Assembly: GCA_902623215.1 (NCBI GenBank)
Contig: CACNSS010000001.1
Span: forward strand, 89,154-153,153
From: an uncultured Pelagibacteraceae bacterium
GTDB lineage: Bacteria; Pseudomonadota; Alphaproteobacteria; Pelagibacterales; Pelagibacteraceae
Reading direction: 5' to 3'
DNA length: 64,000 nt
The translations under genes and the position numbers were made by a program. Below the pieces are notes generated by a model. The model was not told the DNA's origin. It saw nothing but the letters and a program-made list of their open reading frames with translations, and made no database searches. This document shows positions 1 to 8,806 of this stretch, one piece after another; position 1 is the stretch's first letter, and each line of letters opens with the position of its first letter.

Positions 1-1080
1 TCAAACCTTGAGGAACAGTTAGTAAATCATATTGGTATCGTTACACCAATTTTAAGAAGTAAAGAATTAGAGAATATAATTGGAGGAGAAAAAAAAATTG
101 GAAAAATTTTTTTAAAAAGAACAGATTTACATCACGATAGTTCACATAAACCTGTTAGTGCTTTCAGCTCAGTATATTTTGCAAAACATATTCTAAAAGC
201 CAAAAAAATTATAACAGAAACAGGAGCTTCTATGAATGCTCGAGCTGTTGCATCAGCCTGTGCTAAACTTGGTTTAGAATGCGAAGTTCATATAGGAGCT
301 GTCGATGCTGAAAAGGTAAGTCTTAACAAGGACATAACAGAACTATATGGGGCAAAAATAATTGAATGTCATGACTCGACTAAGACTTTGTTGCCAGCAA
401 TGGCAGCTGCACTTCGTAGTTGGCAAAGTGATCCATCTGCTATGTATGTAGTTGGATCATGTTGTGGACCACACCCTTATCCACTTATGGTGAGAACTTT
501 TGCTAGTATTATTGGAAGAATTGCAAAAAAACAAATGCAAGAATTAACCGGAAAATTACCATCGACTGTATTTGCAGTATGCGGAGGTGGATCAAATCTT
601 TCTGCAATTAGCTATCCATACTACAAAGAAAAAAAAGTACATATTTTTGGAATTGAGTCAGCAGGAAAAGGAATATCTTCTGGTGCTCATGCAGCAACAA
701 TCACTGGTAAGGCTCCTATAGGAATTTTATTAGGTGCACGTTCTAACGTTTTAATGGATGAAGATGGTCAAATAAATGAAAGCCATACCGAGGCATCAGG
801 ACTTGATTTCAGTGGAACTGGTCCGGAAATTTGTTACATGGCAAGTACTGGAAAAATAAAATTTCGAGCAACTACTGATAAAGAAGCACAAGAAACCTTT
901 TTAATGATGTGTAAAAAAACTGGTATCTTACCTGCTATAGAAGCTTGTTATGTTATTAATGCTGCACTTAAAGAAATTAAAAAAAGAAATAATCCAAGAG
1001 AAAATCATTTAATTCATCTTTGTGGCTCAGGGGAATCAAACGTTGGAAGAATGTTAAAATACAAAAGAGATAATGAATAA
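1..1080 (+). CDS. trpB: Divergent tryptophan synthase beta chain-like protein (5' end outside window)
   Basis: PLP fold-type II enzyme of the TrpB family, which normally condenses indole with L-serine. The frame is open from base 1, so the N-terminus is missing; 359 residues are visible. Retained features are the HK pair with the Schiff-base lysine (visible residue 50, in SSHKPVS), the catalytic Glu of ETGA (residue 73), GPHPYP, the PLP-phosphate loop GGGSN, and PAIE near the C-terminus. Changed features are the substrate-carboxylate loop, ETGAGQHG in ordinary TrpB but ETGASMNA here, the HTGAHKINN motif, and the C-terminal SGRGDKD, here CGSGESN. It overlaps trpA by 8 nt (ATGAATAA). The family is clear; whether it still makes tryptophan is not, because the serine-binding loop is altered. 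Confidence 0.8.
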   Translation, partial: SNLEEQLVNHIGIVTPILRSKELENIIGGEKKIGKIFLKRTDLHHDSSHKPVSAFSSVYFAKHILKAKKIITETGASMNARAVASACAKLGLECEVHIGAVDAEKVSLNKDITELYGAKIIECHDSTKTLLPAMAAALRSWQSDPSAMYVVGSCCGPHPYPLMVRTFASIIGRIAKKQMQELTGKLPSTVFAVCGGGSNLSAISYPYYKEKKVHIFGIESAGKGISSGAHAATITGKAPIGILLGARSNVLMDEDGQINESHTEASGLDFSGTGPEICYMASTGKIKFRATTDKEAQETFLMMCKKTGILPAIEACYVINAALKEIKKRNNPRENHLIHLCGSGESNVGRMLKYKRDNE

Positions 1081-1894
1081 AACTTTTCAAAAAGTGTTTG
1101 CAAAAGCAAAATCAGAAAATAGATCTTGTTTTGTCGCTTTTGTTACAGGTATGGATCCAGACTACGAGAGTTCTAAACAAATTTTAAAAGAACTATCAAA
1201 GAATTGCGATGTGATTGAAGTTGGAGTAAGTTTTAATACCTCGACGTCAGATAGTTCAATTATAATGAGTGCAAATGATAGAGCAATTAGATCTGGGGCT
1301 AAAACTAAAAAAATATTTCAACTTATTAAGGAGGTAAAAAGTGAAATAAATAGTGACACTGCATTTGTAACTATGGGATACTTAAATCAAATACATGTCT
1401 ATGGAATAAATAAATACATAAATGACTGTAAAAAAAGTGGGGTAGATGGATGTATAGTGGTTGATAGTAATAACGAGTCACCTGAAGATGATCAAATTTT
1501 TAAAGGCTTGACTAAAAATAACATGGCTTTCATTAAGTTAATTGCTCCAACTAATGACAGTAATTATATTAAAGAGTGTTTAAAAAAAAGTTCTTCTTGG
1601 CTTTACATAGTTTCTTACGCTGGAGTGACAGGATCTAAAGATGTAAATTTGGCTAACGTAAAAAGATTATCTAAGATGATCAGAAAACAATCGAAGATTC
1701 CAATCGGTGTAGGATTCGGAGTAAAAAATTATGATGATGTAAAAAAAGTTTCTAAACTCGCTGATTTGGTTGTTTGTGGAAGCTCAATAGTTGAAAAAAT
1801 TAAGGAAGGTAGTCAAAAAGGTCTATCTAATCAAAATTTAGCCCAATTTGTTGGAGAATATGTTAAAGTATTATCAGAAGGAGTAAAACATTGA
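1073..1894 (+). CDS. trpA: Divergent tryptophan synthase alpha chain-like protein
   Basis: TIM-barrel protein of the TrpA family, whose usual reaction cleaves indole-3-glycerol phosphate to indole. Its 273 residues match the family length. The catalytic pair of TrpA is visible at the standard positions: Glu49 (in VIEVG) and Asp60 (in TSTSDSS). The surrounding signature PFSDPLADGP is replaced by SFNTSTSDSS. MGYLNQ, the YIVSYAGVTG stretch with the active-site Tyr, and the phosphate-binding region GVGFGV are recognisable. The usual DLPPEE segment is altered. It overlaps the upstream trpB-like gene by 8 nt and the downstream accD-like gene by 4 nt (TTGA), so the three are probably translationally coupled. 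It may be a tryptophan synthase subunit or a paralogue with a new substrate. Confidence 0.8.
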   Translation: MNKTFQKVFAKAKSENRSCFVAFVTGMDPDYESSKQILKELSKNCDVIEVGVSFNTSTSDSSIIMSANDRAIRSGAKTKKIFQLIKEVKSEINSDTAFVTMGYLNQIHVYGINKYINDCKKSGVDGCIVVDSNNESPEDDQIFKGLTKNNMAFIKLIAPTNDSNYIKECLKKSSSWLYIVSYAGVTGSKDVNLANVKRLSKMIRKQSKIPIGVGFGVKNYDDVKKVSKLADLVVCGSSIVEKIKEGSQKGLSNQNLAQFVGEYVKVLSEGVKH

Positions 1895-2826
1895 ATTGGA
1901 TCACGCGCATCAAATCAGCAGCTGAAAGGATCAAAACTGCTGTACGTAAAAGAGCTTCTAAAGCTGAAATAGCTGCTTCGAAGTACATTAGTTGCCATGG
2001 TGTTCCAGTTGAGAAAAAAATAATTGAGCAAAATAATTTTGTTTGCCCTGAATGTAATTTTCATCATAATCAATCTCCAGAACAGCGGTTTAATATGTGG
2101 TTTGGTGAAAATAATTGGAAAAAAATAAATACACCTAAAGTTGCGGACTCAGACCCGTATCGATGGACGGATACAAAAAAATATACTGATCGATTGAAAA
2201 ATGCAAAAAAAATTACTGGACAAGATAATGCTATTTTGTCATGTGAAGCTAGAATAAATAATATTGACGTAGTTGTGTCTGCTGTAAACTTCAGTTATAT
2301 CGGGGGAAGTATATCCTGTGATGAAGGAGAAAATGTACTAGCATCAGTTCAAACAGCGATAGATAAAAAATGTCCCTATATATTTGTGAGCGCCTCGGGG
2401 GGCATGAGAATGATGACAAATATGTTAAGTCTTATGCAAATGACTCGAATGACAATTGCTATAAATGAATTAAAAAAAAATAATTTGCCTTATATAGTAG
2501 TTATTACTTCACCGTCTACCGGAGGCCTTCAAGCAAGTATATCTTCTACAGGAGATTTTTGTATTGGAGAAAGAAAGGCCACCATGGCGTTTGCAGGAAA
2601 AAGGATAGTTCAAGCTACTGAGAATACCGAACTTCCAGAAAATTTTCAAACGGTTGAATGGCAAATGGAAAAAGGTCAAGTTGATATGGTGCTAGATAGA
2701 AAAGATATAGCGCCTACAATAGGAACTTTATTATCTATCATATTAAAAAAACATAAATCTGAAAGCATTGAAGAAAATAATTCTTTAATTGAAAACTCTG
2801 CTCAAGAAACTAAAGAAGCATCTTAG
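1891..2826 (+). CDS. accD: Divergent acetyl-CoA carboxylase carboxyltransferase beta-like protein
   Basis: Crotonase-fold carboxyltransferase of the AccD family, which transfers the carboxyl group of carboxybiotin to acetyl-CoA. The start is a TTG at 1891 with a strong AGAAGGAG ribosome site 6 nt upstream, overlapping the trpA stop. The opening MNWIT, a DTKKYTDRL block, SASGG, SLMQMTR, PYIVV and STGG are family features. The N-terminal zinc ribbon is incomplete: Cys35, Cys52 and Cys55 are seen, but the second cysteine of the first CxxC is missing. The oxyanion-hole region GGARMQEG reads GGMRMMTN, and GGSMG reads GGSIS. It resembles AccD overall, but acyl specificity or metal binding could differ. 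A canonical accD elsewhere in the genome would make this a paralogue. Confidence 0.78.
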   Translation: MNWITRIKSAAERIKTAVRKRASKAEIAASKYISCHGVPVEKKIIEQNNFVCPECNFHHNQSPEQRFNMWFGENNWKKINTPKVADSDPYRWTDTKKYTDRLKNAKKITGQDNAILSCEARINNIDVVVSAVNFSYIGGSISCDEGENVLASVQTAIDKKCPYIFVSASGGMRMMTNMLSLMQMTRMTIAINELKKNNLPYIVVITSPSTGGLQASISSTGDFCIGERKATMAFAGKRIVQATENTELPENFQTVEWQMEKGQVDMVLDRKDIAPTIGTLLSIILKKHKSESIEENNSLIENSAQETKEAS

Positions 2827-2844
2827 TAGTTAATCAAATTTATC

Positions 2845-4101
2845 ATGGTTAATTCAGAGATTTATTATAATCAGTTACAAAAAAAATATAGTCGAAGAAT
2901 AACCTTAGGATTATCTAGAATTAAAAAAGCTTTAAAGCTCTTAGGAAACCCTGAAAAAAAATTAAAAAGGCCAATAAATATTATTGGCTCTGATGGCAAA
3001 TTCAGCTGCTTAACTTCACTTAAATATTTTATTGAAGCAAATAAACAATCCACATCAACTTTTGTTTCCCCACACCTTTTTGATCTACGATCTCGAATAT
3101 GTTTAAAAAATAGATTTATTTCATTAAATGAAATTAAAAAACATGAAAGACAGATCAGTAAACTAAATGTTATCTTAAGTTTATTTGAAGTCTTAACTCT
3201 TATATATGTATTAGCTGCCTCAAAAAGAAAGATAGATTACAATATTTTGGAGGCAGGTTTGATGTTTTTTGGAGACTCGACTCGATTATTTGATAAACCT
3301 TTGATTCAAGCAGCTACAAATATAAATCTTCAACATGTTGAATGGATATCACCAAAAACTATCAATGAAATTTGTAGACAAAAAGTAGGATATTTAAGTA
3401 ATCAAACAAATATCTATATAGGGAAACAAAAACCTAAAACTTTGAGAATAATAAAAGGAATATTAAAAAAAAATAAGAGTAATATTACTTATCCTTCAAA
3501 ATGGAGAATTATTTATAAAGGAAAAAATATTTTCTACAAAGATAACAAACATAAAATTCCCATTAAGTCTAACTACATTCACAGCAAAGGATTAATAGAC
3601 AACTTAGGTCTATCTATAAAAATAGCCTTGGATTTAAATATCAAACCAACTGTTATTCAAAAAACTATTCCTAAGGTCTATTTTGAAGGTAGATTGCAAT
3701 ATTTAACTAAAGGTAAATTAAGAAAATTTGTAAACAAAAAAGAAAAGATTCTTTTAGATGGTGCACATTCCAACGTTTCAGGTAAAAATTTATACAACTA
3801 TCTTAAAACGTTAAATTTACCAATTTATTGTGTGTGGGGGATGCAAAAAAATAAATTCCCAAAAGAATTTTTAAAAGAATTTAAAGGGATATTTAAAAAA
3901 ATTGTTACTGTAAAAATTCCAGGTGAACCAAATTCATGTACAGCTAATGAATTAAAATCTATTGCTGTTAAACAGAATTATAAAGTTGAAACTACTATTG
4001 GAATAAAGGAAGCTCTTAAAATAATTTCATCAAAAGAGAAAAAAATAATTGTTGTAATGGGAAGTCTGTATTGGTGTGGATCAGTTCTAAAAGAAAATTA
4101 A
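2845..4101 (+). CDS. folC: Divergent folylpolyglutamate/dihydrofolate synthase-like Mur ligase
   Basis: Mur-ligase-fold protein of FolC type; the family joins glutamate to folate or dihydropteroate using ATP. It has 418 residues, a normal length. The N-terminal layout (LGLSRIKKALKLLGNPE) and the SPHL motif match FolC. The ATP loop is GSDGKFS (residues 48-54) instead of GTNGKGS; the lysine and serine remain. LEAGL is kept, but the following GGRLDATN is replaced by MFFGDSTR, and the C-terminal DGAHNPxG is DGAHSNVSG. It follows the accD-like gene by 18 nt, as in the usual alphaproteobacterial operon, and ends 20 nt from a convergent helicase gene. It is the fourth consecutive gene in this operon to depart from family signatures. 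Confidence 0.75.
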   Translation: MVNSEIYYNQLQKKYSRRITLGLSRIKKALKLLGNPEKKLKRPINIIGSDGKFSCLTSLKYFIEANKQSTSTFVSPHLFDLRSRICLKNRFISLNEIKKHERQISKLNVILSLFEVLTLIYVLAASKRKIDYNILEAGLMFFGDSTRLFDKPLIQAATNINLQHVEWISPKTINEICRQKVGYLSNQTNIYIGKQKPKTLRIIKGILKKNKSNITYPSKWRIIYKGKNIFYKDNKHKIPIKSNYIHSKGLIDNLGLSIKIALDLNIKPTVIQKTIPKVYFEGRLQYLTKGKLRKFVNKKEKILLDGAHSNVSGKNLYNYLKTLNLPIYCVWGMQKNKFPKEFLKEFKGIFKKIVTVKIPGEPNSCTANELKSIAVKQNYKVETTIGIKEALKIISSKEKKIIVVMGSLYWCGSVLKEN

Positions 4102-4121
4102 AGTTTATAATTTATCAAACT

Positions 4122-7100
4122 CTAATTAGTTTTAGTTTTGTATTTTAATAATTTATTAAAATTATTTATCATCTTAAATTCTTCTAATGCTTTTGGTGGA
4201 GCTTCTAATAATTGAGGATTAAGCAACACAATGCTTGAACACTGAGCTCGAGATACAGCTACATTCAATCTGTTACGGTTAAAAAAGAAAGATTTATCTC
4301 TTGGTAAGTTTTCTACATCACTGCTTGTCATACTTATAATCGTAATCGGTGCTTCTTGTCCTTGAAACCTGTCTATTGTACCGCAGCGGGTACCGTTGGG
4401 AAGTCTTTCTAGTAAAAAATTTACTTGGGCATTATACGGAGAAATAATTAAAAAATCTGATATCGTTAAAGGTCTTTCTGTTTTGTCTGAATCTATAAAT
4501 TTTTGACCTAGTAATTTTTTAATAATTTCATCTATTTTTTTAAATTCAGCCTCACTTGTTTGACTACAATCAGTGTGATCCATTAAAATAGTATGAATAC
4601 CATCATTATTTATAAAAAAATTTTTTGGGTAATTTACTTTTCTTCTTTCAGCGGAAATATCAGTTAAAAGTTTATTCTCATAAAAATTTTCAGATATAAA
4701 AACATTAATGTTAGGATGCATTCTATATGTTCTTGTTAAAAATATACCCATATTAGCAGGTACTGTATCTTTTCCTTCAAGCAAATAATCTAAAACTGAA
4801 TATCCAGAATAATTTGGGTGATTCCCCTGCGTTGGCTGCCCCAGTTGAAGTTGATCACCAACTAATACAATATTTTTTGTAATCCCACCTAATGCAATTA
4901 AATCTGCTAAGGAAAACTGACTTGCCTCGTCTATAAAAAGATAGTCAATCTTGCCTCGATAATACCATGAAGATAAATGATATTTTGTCCCTGAATAAAG
5001 TAAAATTTTATTATCATTTAATCCATCAATATATTTCTTTTCATTGCTCTCTGTTTTAACTAGTTTGCCATCATAAAAACTATCCCCATCATTTGGATTG
5101 CCTTTTTTAAGACCTTTAAAAACAAACTTTTGTTTAGTTGATATATTTTCTACCCTTTCTAATAAGTTGTGAATTACTTTATGAGAGTTTGCGGTAATAG
5201 CAATTTTTTTATTTTTCTTTAATAACTCAACTATGGCATTAGCACTATGAAATGTTTTACCAGTACCTGGTGGACCTTGTAAAAAAATGTAGCTTGAATT
5301 TAATCTTGAAATTATATCAGGAATTTCTTTAATAAAATTTTCAGATTTAATAATTTTATCACCCGATTTTAAACCATTTATATTTGGTATATCTCTCTTA
5401 AGAAAACTTTTTAAAGCTTCATAACCTTTTTTATTTTCTAAAATATTTTCACAAAAGTCGTATATATTTTTATTTAATTTATCAAAGAGTGAGTGTTGCA
5501 TTAACTTTTTACCGATCGATAAAATTTTTGGAAGTTGTTTTTTTTCTCTTGAGATACCTTTTCTTAACACTACAGATCTATTAACCTGATCTAACTCTTT
5601 AATTGTACCGGCACTGTCGTCTCTATCTGGATCGTTATTATTAGCGATGATAACTCCATCTCCTTTCTTTAATTTATATTCTTGCGGCGGGAACAAAAAT
5701 TTGTATTCAAAACTTCTCTTATCTTGAAATTGTGAAACTAATTTCATATTTCCTATACACTCATTTTCATCAATTAACTCTTCGTGAGACAAATGTTTTC
5801 TATCAAAAAATTCACGCCAAGATGGTTTCATTTCCCTAGAGTAATATCCTATTATATCTGAAAGTAATTTAACTATTGGTAGATCTTTCAACTTTGTTTC
5901 ATTGAATCTTTTTTGGTATTCCAACAACTTTTCCTCAAAGGGCCTAAGTTCGATATGTTCCTTTTCAGGGACATGCCACTTTGTATCTTCTGGTTTAATT
6001 TTTAATAACCAGTTTCTTAACTTAAAAGTGCTTACACAATCTTGTTTATTATATTCTTCAATTTCATTTAAAAGTTTTTTATCTTTTGTCTCCATCCATT
6101 GAATATAATACTCTTCAGAAACATCACCTTTTCTTACATCTCCACTTCTTTCAAATGCGTAATATTTTTCAATTTCTTTAATTGAGTAACTTTTTTGAGA
6201 AACATATATAGCTTGTTTCACTACTCTAAATAGATCAACAAACCGCTCGAGATTTAAATAATGATCATAATCAACTTGAAAAACTTTGTGTAAAGACGTC
6301 AAGCGCTCAAGTGCTGTGATTTCGTATGAGGCGTAATGATAAATTTTAGCATTAGGATATTTTTTAAAATGATTATTGGTAAATGAAAAAAAATCAATTA
6401 CACTTTGCTTTTCTTCTTTTCTATTATGAGCCCAGAAAGGTTTGAATATTTTCTTTCCATTCTCCTCATAAAATACTCCAAAGAGGTATTCTAACTTTCC
6501 AGAAAAAATGTGATCTTGCACAGATTCTATATCAAAGAATAGATCACAATCTGATGGCTTGGGTAATAAATTAAATCCTTTTTTTAAATAGAGATTCTCT
6601 TCATTAATTTTAAATATTGGATATCCTTTCTTCTCAGCTTCTATCTGTAATTTTGCCTGTTTTATTATTTTAATCTTTGCTTCTTCTCTTAGTCCCTCTA
6701 TCTTTTTTTTTGGATCTAATTTTGCTAAATCATCATAATTTTTAATCCCTACTTTATTTAGTTTCTTAGTATTTTTTTTATTATTGCCCAAAACTTGATT
6801 CAAATGTCTATTTTTAACCCATTCTTCTGAACAATTTTCTTGCCAATCGCACAGAGCACAAAATGAACATTTTTCAGGTTTAGTTTTATTTAATTCGTTT
6901 AAAATAAAATCTTCATAAGAATTTTTATGTAATAAAAAGGTATCATAAACTTCTCTAAGTTTAATTGCTTGTTTAGTTTTGTCTTTTAATAAAATATAAA
7001 AATTATTAGGTAATACTCCCTGAGTCTCTTTCAATAAAAAAGAATATAGGCCTACTTGATAAATGTGGTCTCCTTTAACTCTTGCAGAATGTTTAGTATC

Positions 7101-7490
7101 AGTAACCTCATAACTCCAATTGCCTAAATTAGATTTTAATTCTGTATTAATTTCTAAAAAATCTAATTCTCCACTCCATTTATCCGACTCTAGCCACCCC
7201 CCATAAATTAACTCATATCCATGTTTTAAAGCTCTAATGGTTTCTTTAATTTTTTCTTTTTTAGATAAGCTTTTTAAATCTTTAATATTTTTTATTTTTT
7301 TATATTTTTTACTTAATTCTTTAAAATAGTTTAATTCATGAGTAAAACCTTTTTTTAATCTTAATTTGTCAGAATTTGTTTTTTCAGTTCGCTTTAAACT
7401 TAATTTTTTTTCATTAAATTCGTTAGTAATTATATGCTTACAATTAACAAACCTTGTAAGCATTGTTGGTGAGTAAAAATTTTTATTCAA
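4122..7490 (-). CDS. RecB-like nuclease / RNase H-like / SF1 helicase fusion (TM0106 type)
   Basis: A 1,122-residue DNA-processing protein. The N-terminal ~230 residues look like a RecB-family nuclease with a GELDF...DTK core and a cysteine-rich cluster around residue 213 (CSFCALC followed by C), suggesting an iron-sulfur site. A middle domain starting near residue 315 (DLFFDIES) is of the predicted RNase H-like type found in TM0106 proteins. The C-terminal part is a superfamily 1 helicase of the Upf1/Dna2 group: Walker A GPPGTGKT near residue 741, Walker B LFIDEAS, VGDQLQLGQP, RTYRMHP, DRFQGQE and NVAVSRAQ. All ATPase motifs appear intact. Its cellular role is not known; repair, recombination or defence are possible. 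It is convergent with folC and upstream of trxA on the same strand as trxA. Confidence 0.85.
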   Translation of the reverse strand: MNKNFYSPTMLTRFVNCKHIITNEFNEKKLSLKRTEKTNSDKLRLKKGFTHELNYFKELSKKYKKIKNIKDLKSLSKKEKIKETIRALKHGYELIYGGWLESDKWSGELDFLEINTELKSNLGNWSYEVTDTKHSARVKGDHIYQVGLYSFLLKETQGVLPNNFYILLKDKTKQAIKLREVYDTFLLHKNSYEDFILNELNKTKPEKCSFCALCDWQENCSEEWVKNRHLNQVLGNNKKNTKKLNKVGIKNYDDLAKLDPKKKIEGLREEAKIKIIKQAKLQIEAEKKGYPIFKINEENLYLKKGFNLLPKPSDCDLFFDIESVQDHIFSGKLEYLFGVFYEENGKKIFKPFWAHNRKEEKQSVIDFFSFTNNHFKKYPNAKIYHYASYEITALERLTSLHKVFQVDYDHYLNLERFVDLFRVVKQAIYVSQKSYSIKEIEKYYAFERSGDVRKGDVSEEYYIQWMETKDKKLLNEIEEYNKQDCVSTFKLRNWLLKIKPEDTKWHVPEKEHIELRPFEEKLLEYQKRFNETKLKDLPIVKLLSDIIGYYSREMKPSWREFFDRKHLSHEELIDENECIGNMKLVSQFQDKRSFEYKFLFPPQEYKLKKGDGVIIANNNDPDRDDSAGTIKELDQVNRSVVLRKGISREKKQLPKILSIGKKLMQHSLFDKLNKNIYDFCENILENKKGYEALKSFLKRDIPNINGLKSGDKIIKSENFIKEIPDIISRLNSSYIFLQGPPGTGKTFHSANAIVELLKKNKKIAITANSHKVIHNLLERVENISTKQKFVFKGLKKGNPNDGDSFYDGKLVKTESNEKKYIDGLNDNKILLYSGTKYHLSSWYYRGKIDYLFIDEASQFSLADLIALGGITKNIVLVGDQLQLGQPTQGNHPNYSGYSVLDYLLEGKDTVPANMGIFLTRTYRMHPNINVFISENFYENKLLTDISAERRKVNYPKNFFINNDGIHTILMDHTDCSQTSEAEFKKIDEIIKKLLGQKFIDSDKTERPLTISDFLIISPYNAQVNFLLERLPNGTRCGTIDRFQGQEAPITIISMTSSDVENLPRDKSFFFNRNRLNVAVSRAQCSSIVLLNPQLLEAPPKALEEFKMINNFNKLLKYKTKTN

Positions 7491-7572
7491 TTTTAGTCTT
7501 TTTATTATTTGATCGATCTTAAATGTTTAAATTTATACTGAAAGAAAATTTTTTATTAAATTCAGTTAAAAA

Positions 7573-7896
7573 TTACTTACTGGAAATTGAATTATCTAAA
7601 AATTCTTTAACTTTAGCAGGGCCTGGAAAACCTACGAGTCTATCGACCTCCACGCCTTTACGAAAAATAATTGTACTTGGCACACCTCTGATACCCATAG
7701 CGCTGCCAGTATTAATTGCGCCCTCCTCAACGTCAGCGTAAAAAAATTTGCATGACGGATAACTTTCGCTAAATTGTTCAAGTACAGGAGATAATTGCTT
7801 ACAGGGTGCGCACCATGACGCTGAGAACTGCACGCAAATTACTTCCTCTTTGGATATTTTATCTTCCCAATCTGAATCTTGAAATGTATGAATCAT
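7573..7896 (-). CDS. trxA: Thioredoxin with a WCAPC active site
   Basis: Small thiol-disulfide oxidoreductase of 107 residues with no signal peptide, so cytoplasmic. The active site is WCAPC at residues 28-32, where ordinary thioredoxin 1 has WCGPC; Ala in place of Gly should alter the redox potential. The cis-proline loop GVPST and the following IIFRKG strand are present. In many alphaproteobacteria trxA lies directly after folC; here a helicase gene stands between them and trxA is on the opposite strand, so the ancestral neighbourhood has been rearranged. Confidence 0.92.
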   Translation of the reverse strand: MIHTFQDSDWEDKISKEEVICVQFSASWCAPCKQLSPVLEQFSESYPSCKFFYADVEEGAINTGSAMGIRGVPSTIIFRKGVEVDRLVGFPGPAKVKEFLDNSISSK

Positions 7897-8013
7897 ATTT
7901 AGTTATTAAATTTTTAAATTTACTTTGTCAATTAAGATAATTGTTTAATTTCAAATTTTTTTAAATTTTTATTCATGTCGAATGTTTCTTCATTTTTGAT
8001 ATAAGGAATTGAT
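7897..8013. promoter_or_regulatory. Divergent intergenic region between trxA and a nuclease gene
   Basis: Very AT-rich 117-bp spacer between two divergent starts, so it must carry promoters for both. A plausible ribosome site (TAAGGA) lies just upstream of the ATG at 8014. No convincing -35/-10 pair or operator was identified. Confidence 0.35.
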
Positions 8014-8790
8014 ATGTTTATTGCAGATAAAAATTTTCCTTGGTCATCTAAATATAACCCCGAGTCAGACAAACCATTTATTATGTCTCGTTCTAAGATA
8101 GATCTATACTTAAAATGTAAAAGATGTGCCTATCTAGATATGCGACTAGGAATAAAAGGTCCAAAACCCTTCCCTTATAATTTAAATTCTCGTATTGATT
8201 ATTTATTAAAAGTTGAACACGATATTGCTCGAGAAAAGAAAGAAAAAACAAAGTATTTAGAAGAATGTAATATAGATGCTATTCCGTTTAGTCATCCAGA
8301 ATTAGATGTTTGGAGGGAGCCTTTTAAAGCTGCAAGGTATCACCATAAAGATACAAATATAGTTGTAGCTGGATCTGTAGATGATCTTTGGGAAGATAAT
8401 GGAAGTAAAAAAATTCATATAGTTGATTATAAATCAACACATACTGAAAATTTTGACAGATTAAAAAACTTCGATGCCCCTTATTTGATTGGTTATAAAA
8501 GACAGGCTGAAATTTATGCTTGGATTTTATCTAAGTTAGGTCTCGATATTCATAAAACAAGTTATTTTTTATATGTAAATGCTACTTTAAAGCAAGAAAC
8601 ATTCAATAATAAACTAGACTTTGAGTATGCATTAATTCCCTATGAAATGAGAGACTTTAATTGGGTTGAAGATACTATTATAGAAATCAAAAACTTTTTA
8701 GAAACGAATAAAATTCCAGCAGCTACAAACGATTGTGAACTTTGCAAATACATGCATAAGTTTTTTGAATTTATTAAAAAGAAAAATTAA
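8014..8790 (+). CDS. PD-(D/E)XK nuclease with four-cysteine (Cas4/AddB-like) pattern
   Basis: A 258-residue stand-alone nuclease of the RecB/PD-(D/E)XK family. The core is visible as GSVDD at residues 120-124 and the D-x-K of VDYKST at 138-140, followed by a conserved Q in the helix (KRQAEIYAW). Two cysteines near the N-terminus (Cys35, Cys38 in CKRC) and two near the C-terminus (Cys241, Cys244 in CELC) are placed as in Cas4, AddB and Dna2 nucleases that hold a 4Fe-4S cluster. No CRISPR array or cas1 is present, so it is not acting as Cas4 here. It sits among other nucleases and is convergent with the minus-strand operon that follows. Confidence 0.8.
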   Translation: MFIADKNFPWSSKYNPESDKPFIMSRSKIDLYLKCKRCAYLDMRLGIKGPKPFPYNLNSRIDYLLKVEHDIAREKKEKTKYLEECNIDAIPFSHPELDVWREPFKAARYHHKDTNIVVAGSVDDLWEDNGSKKIHIVDYKSTHTENFDRLKNFDAPYLIGYKRQAEIYAWILSKLGLDIHKTSYFLYVNATLKQETFNNKLDFEYALIPYEMRDFNWVEDTIIEIKNFLETNKIPAATNDCELCKYMHKFFEFIKKKN

Positions 8791-8806
8791 AATTTATTAT
8801 TTTCCT

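Noticed and set aside
8014..8790. Cas4 / CRISPR association
   Set aside because: No repeat-spacer array, cas1 or cas2 is visible anywhere in the window; the four-cysteine pattern is also found in AddB and Dna2 nucleases.
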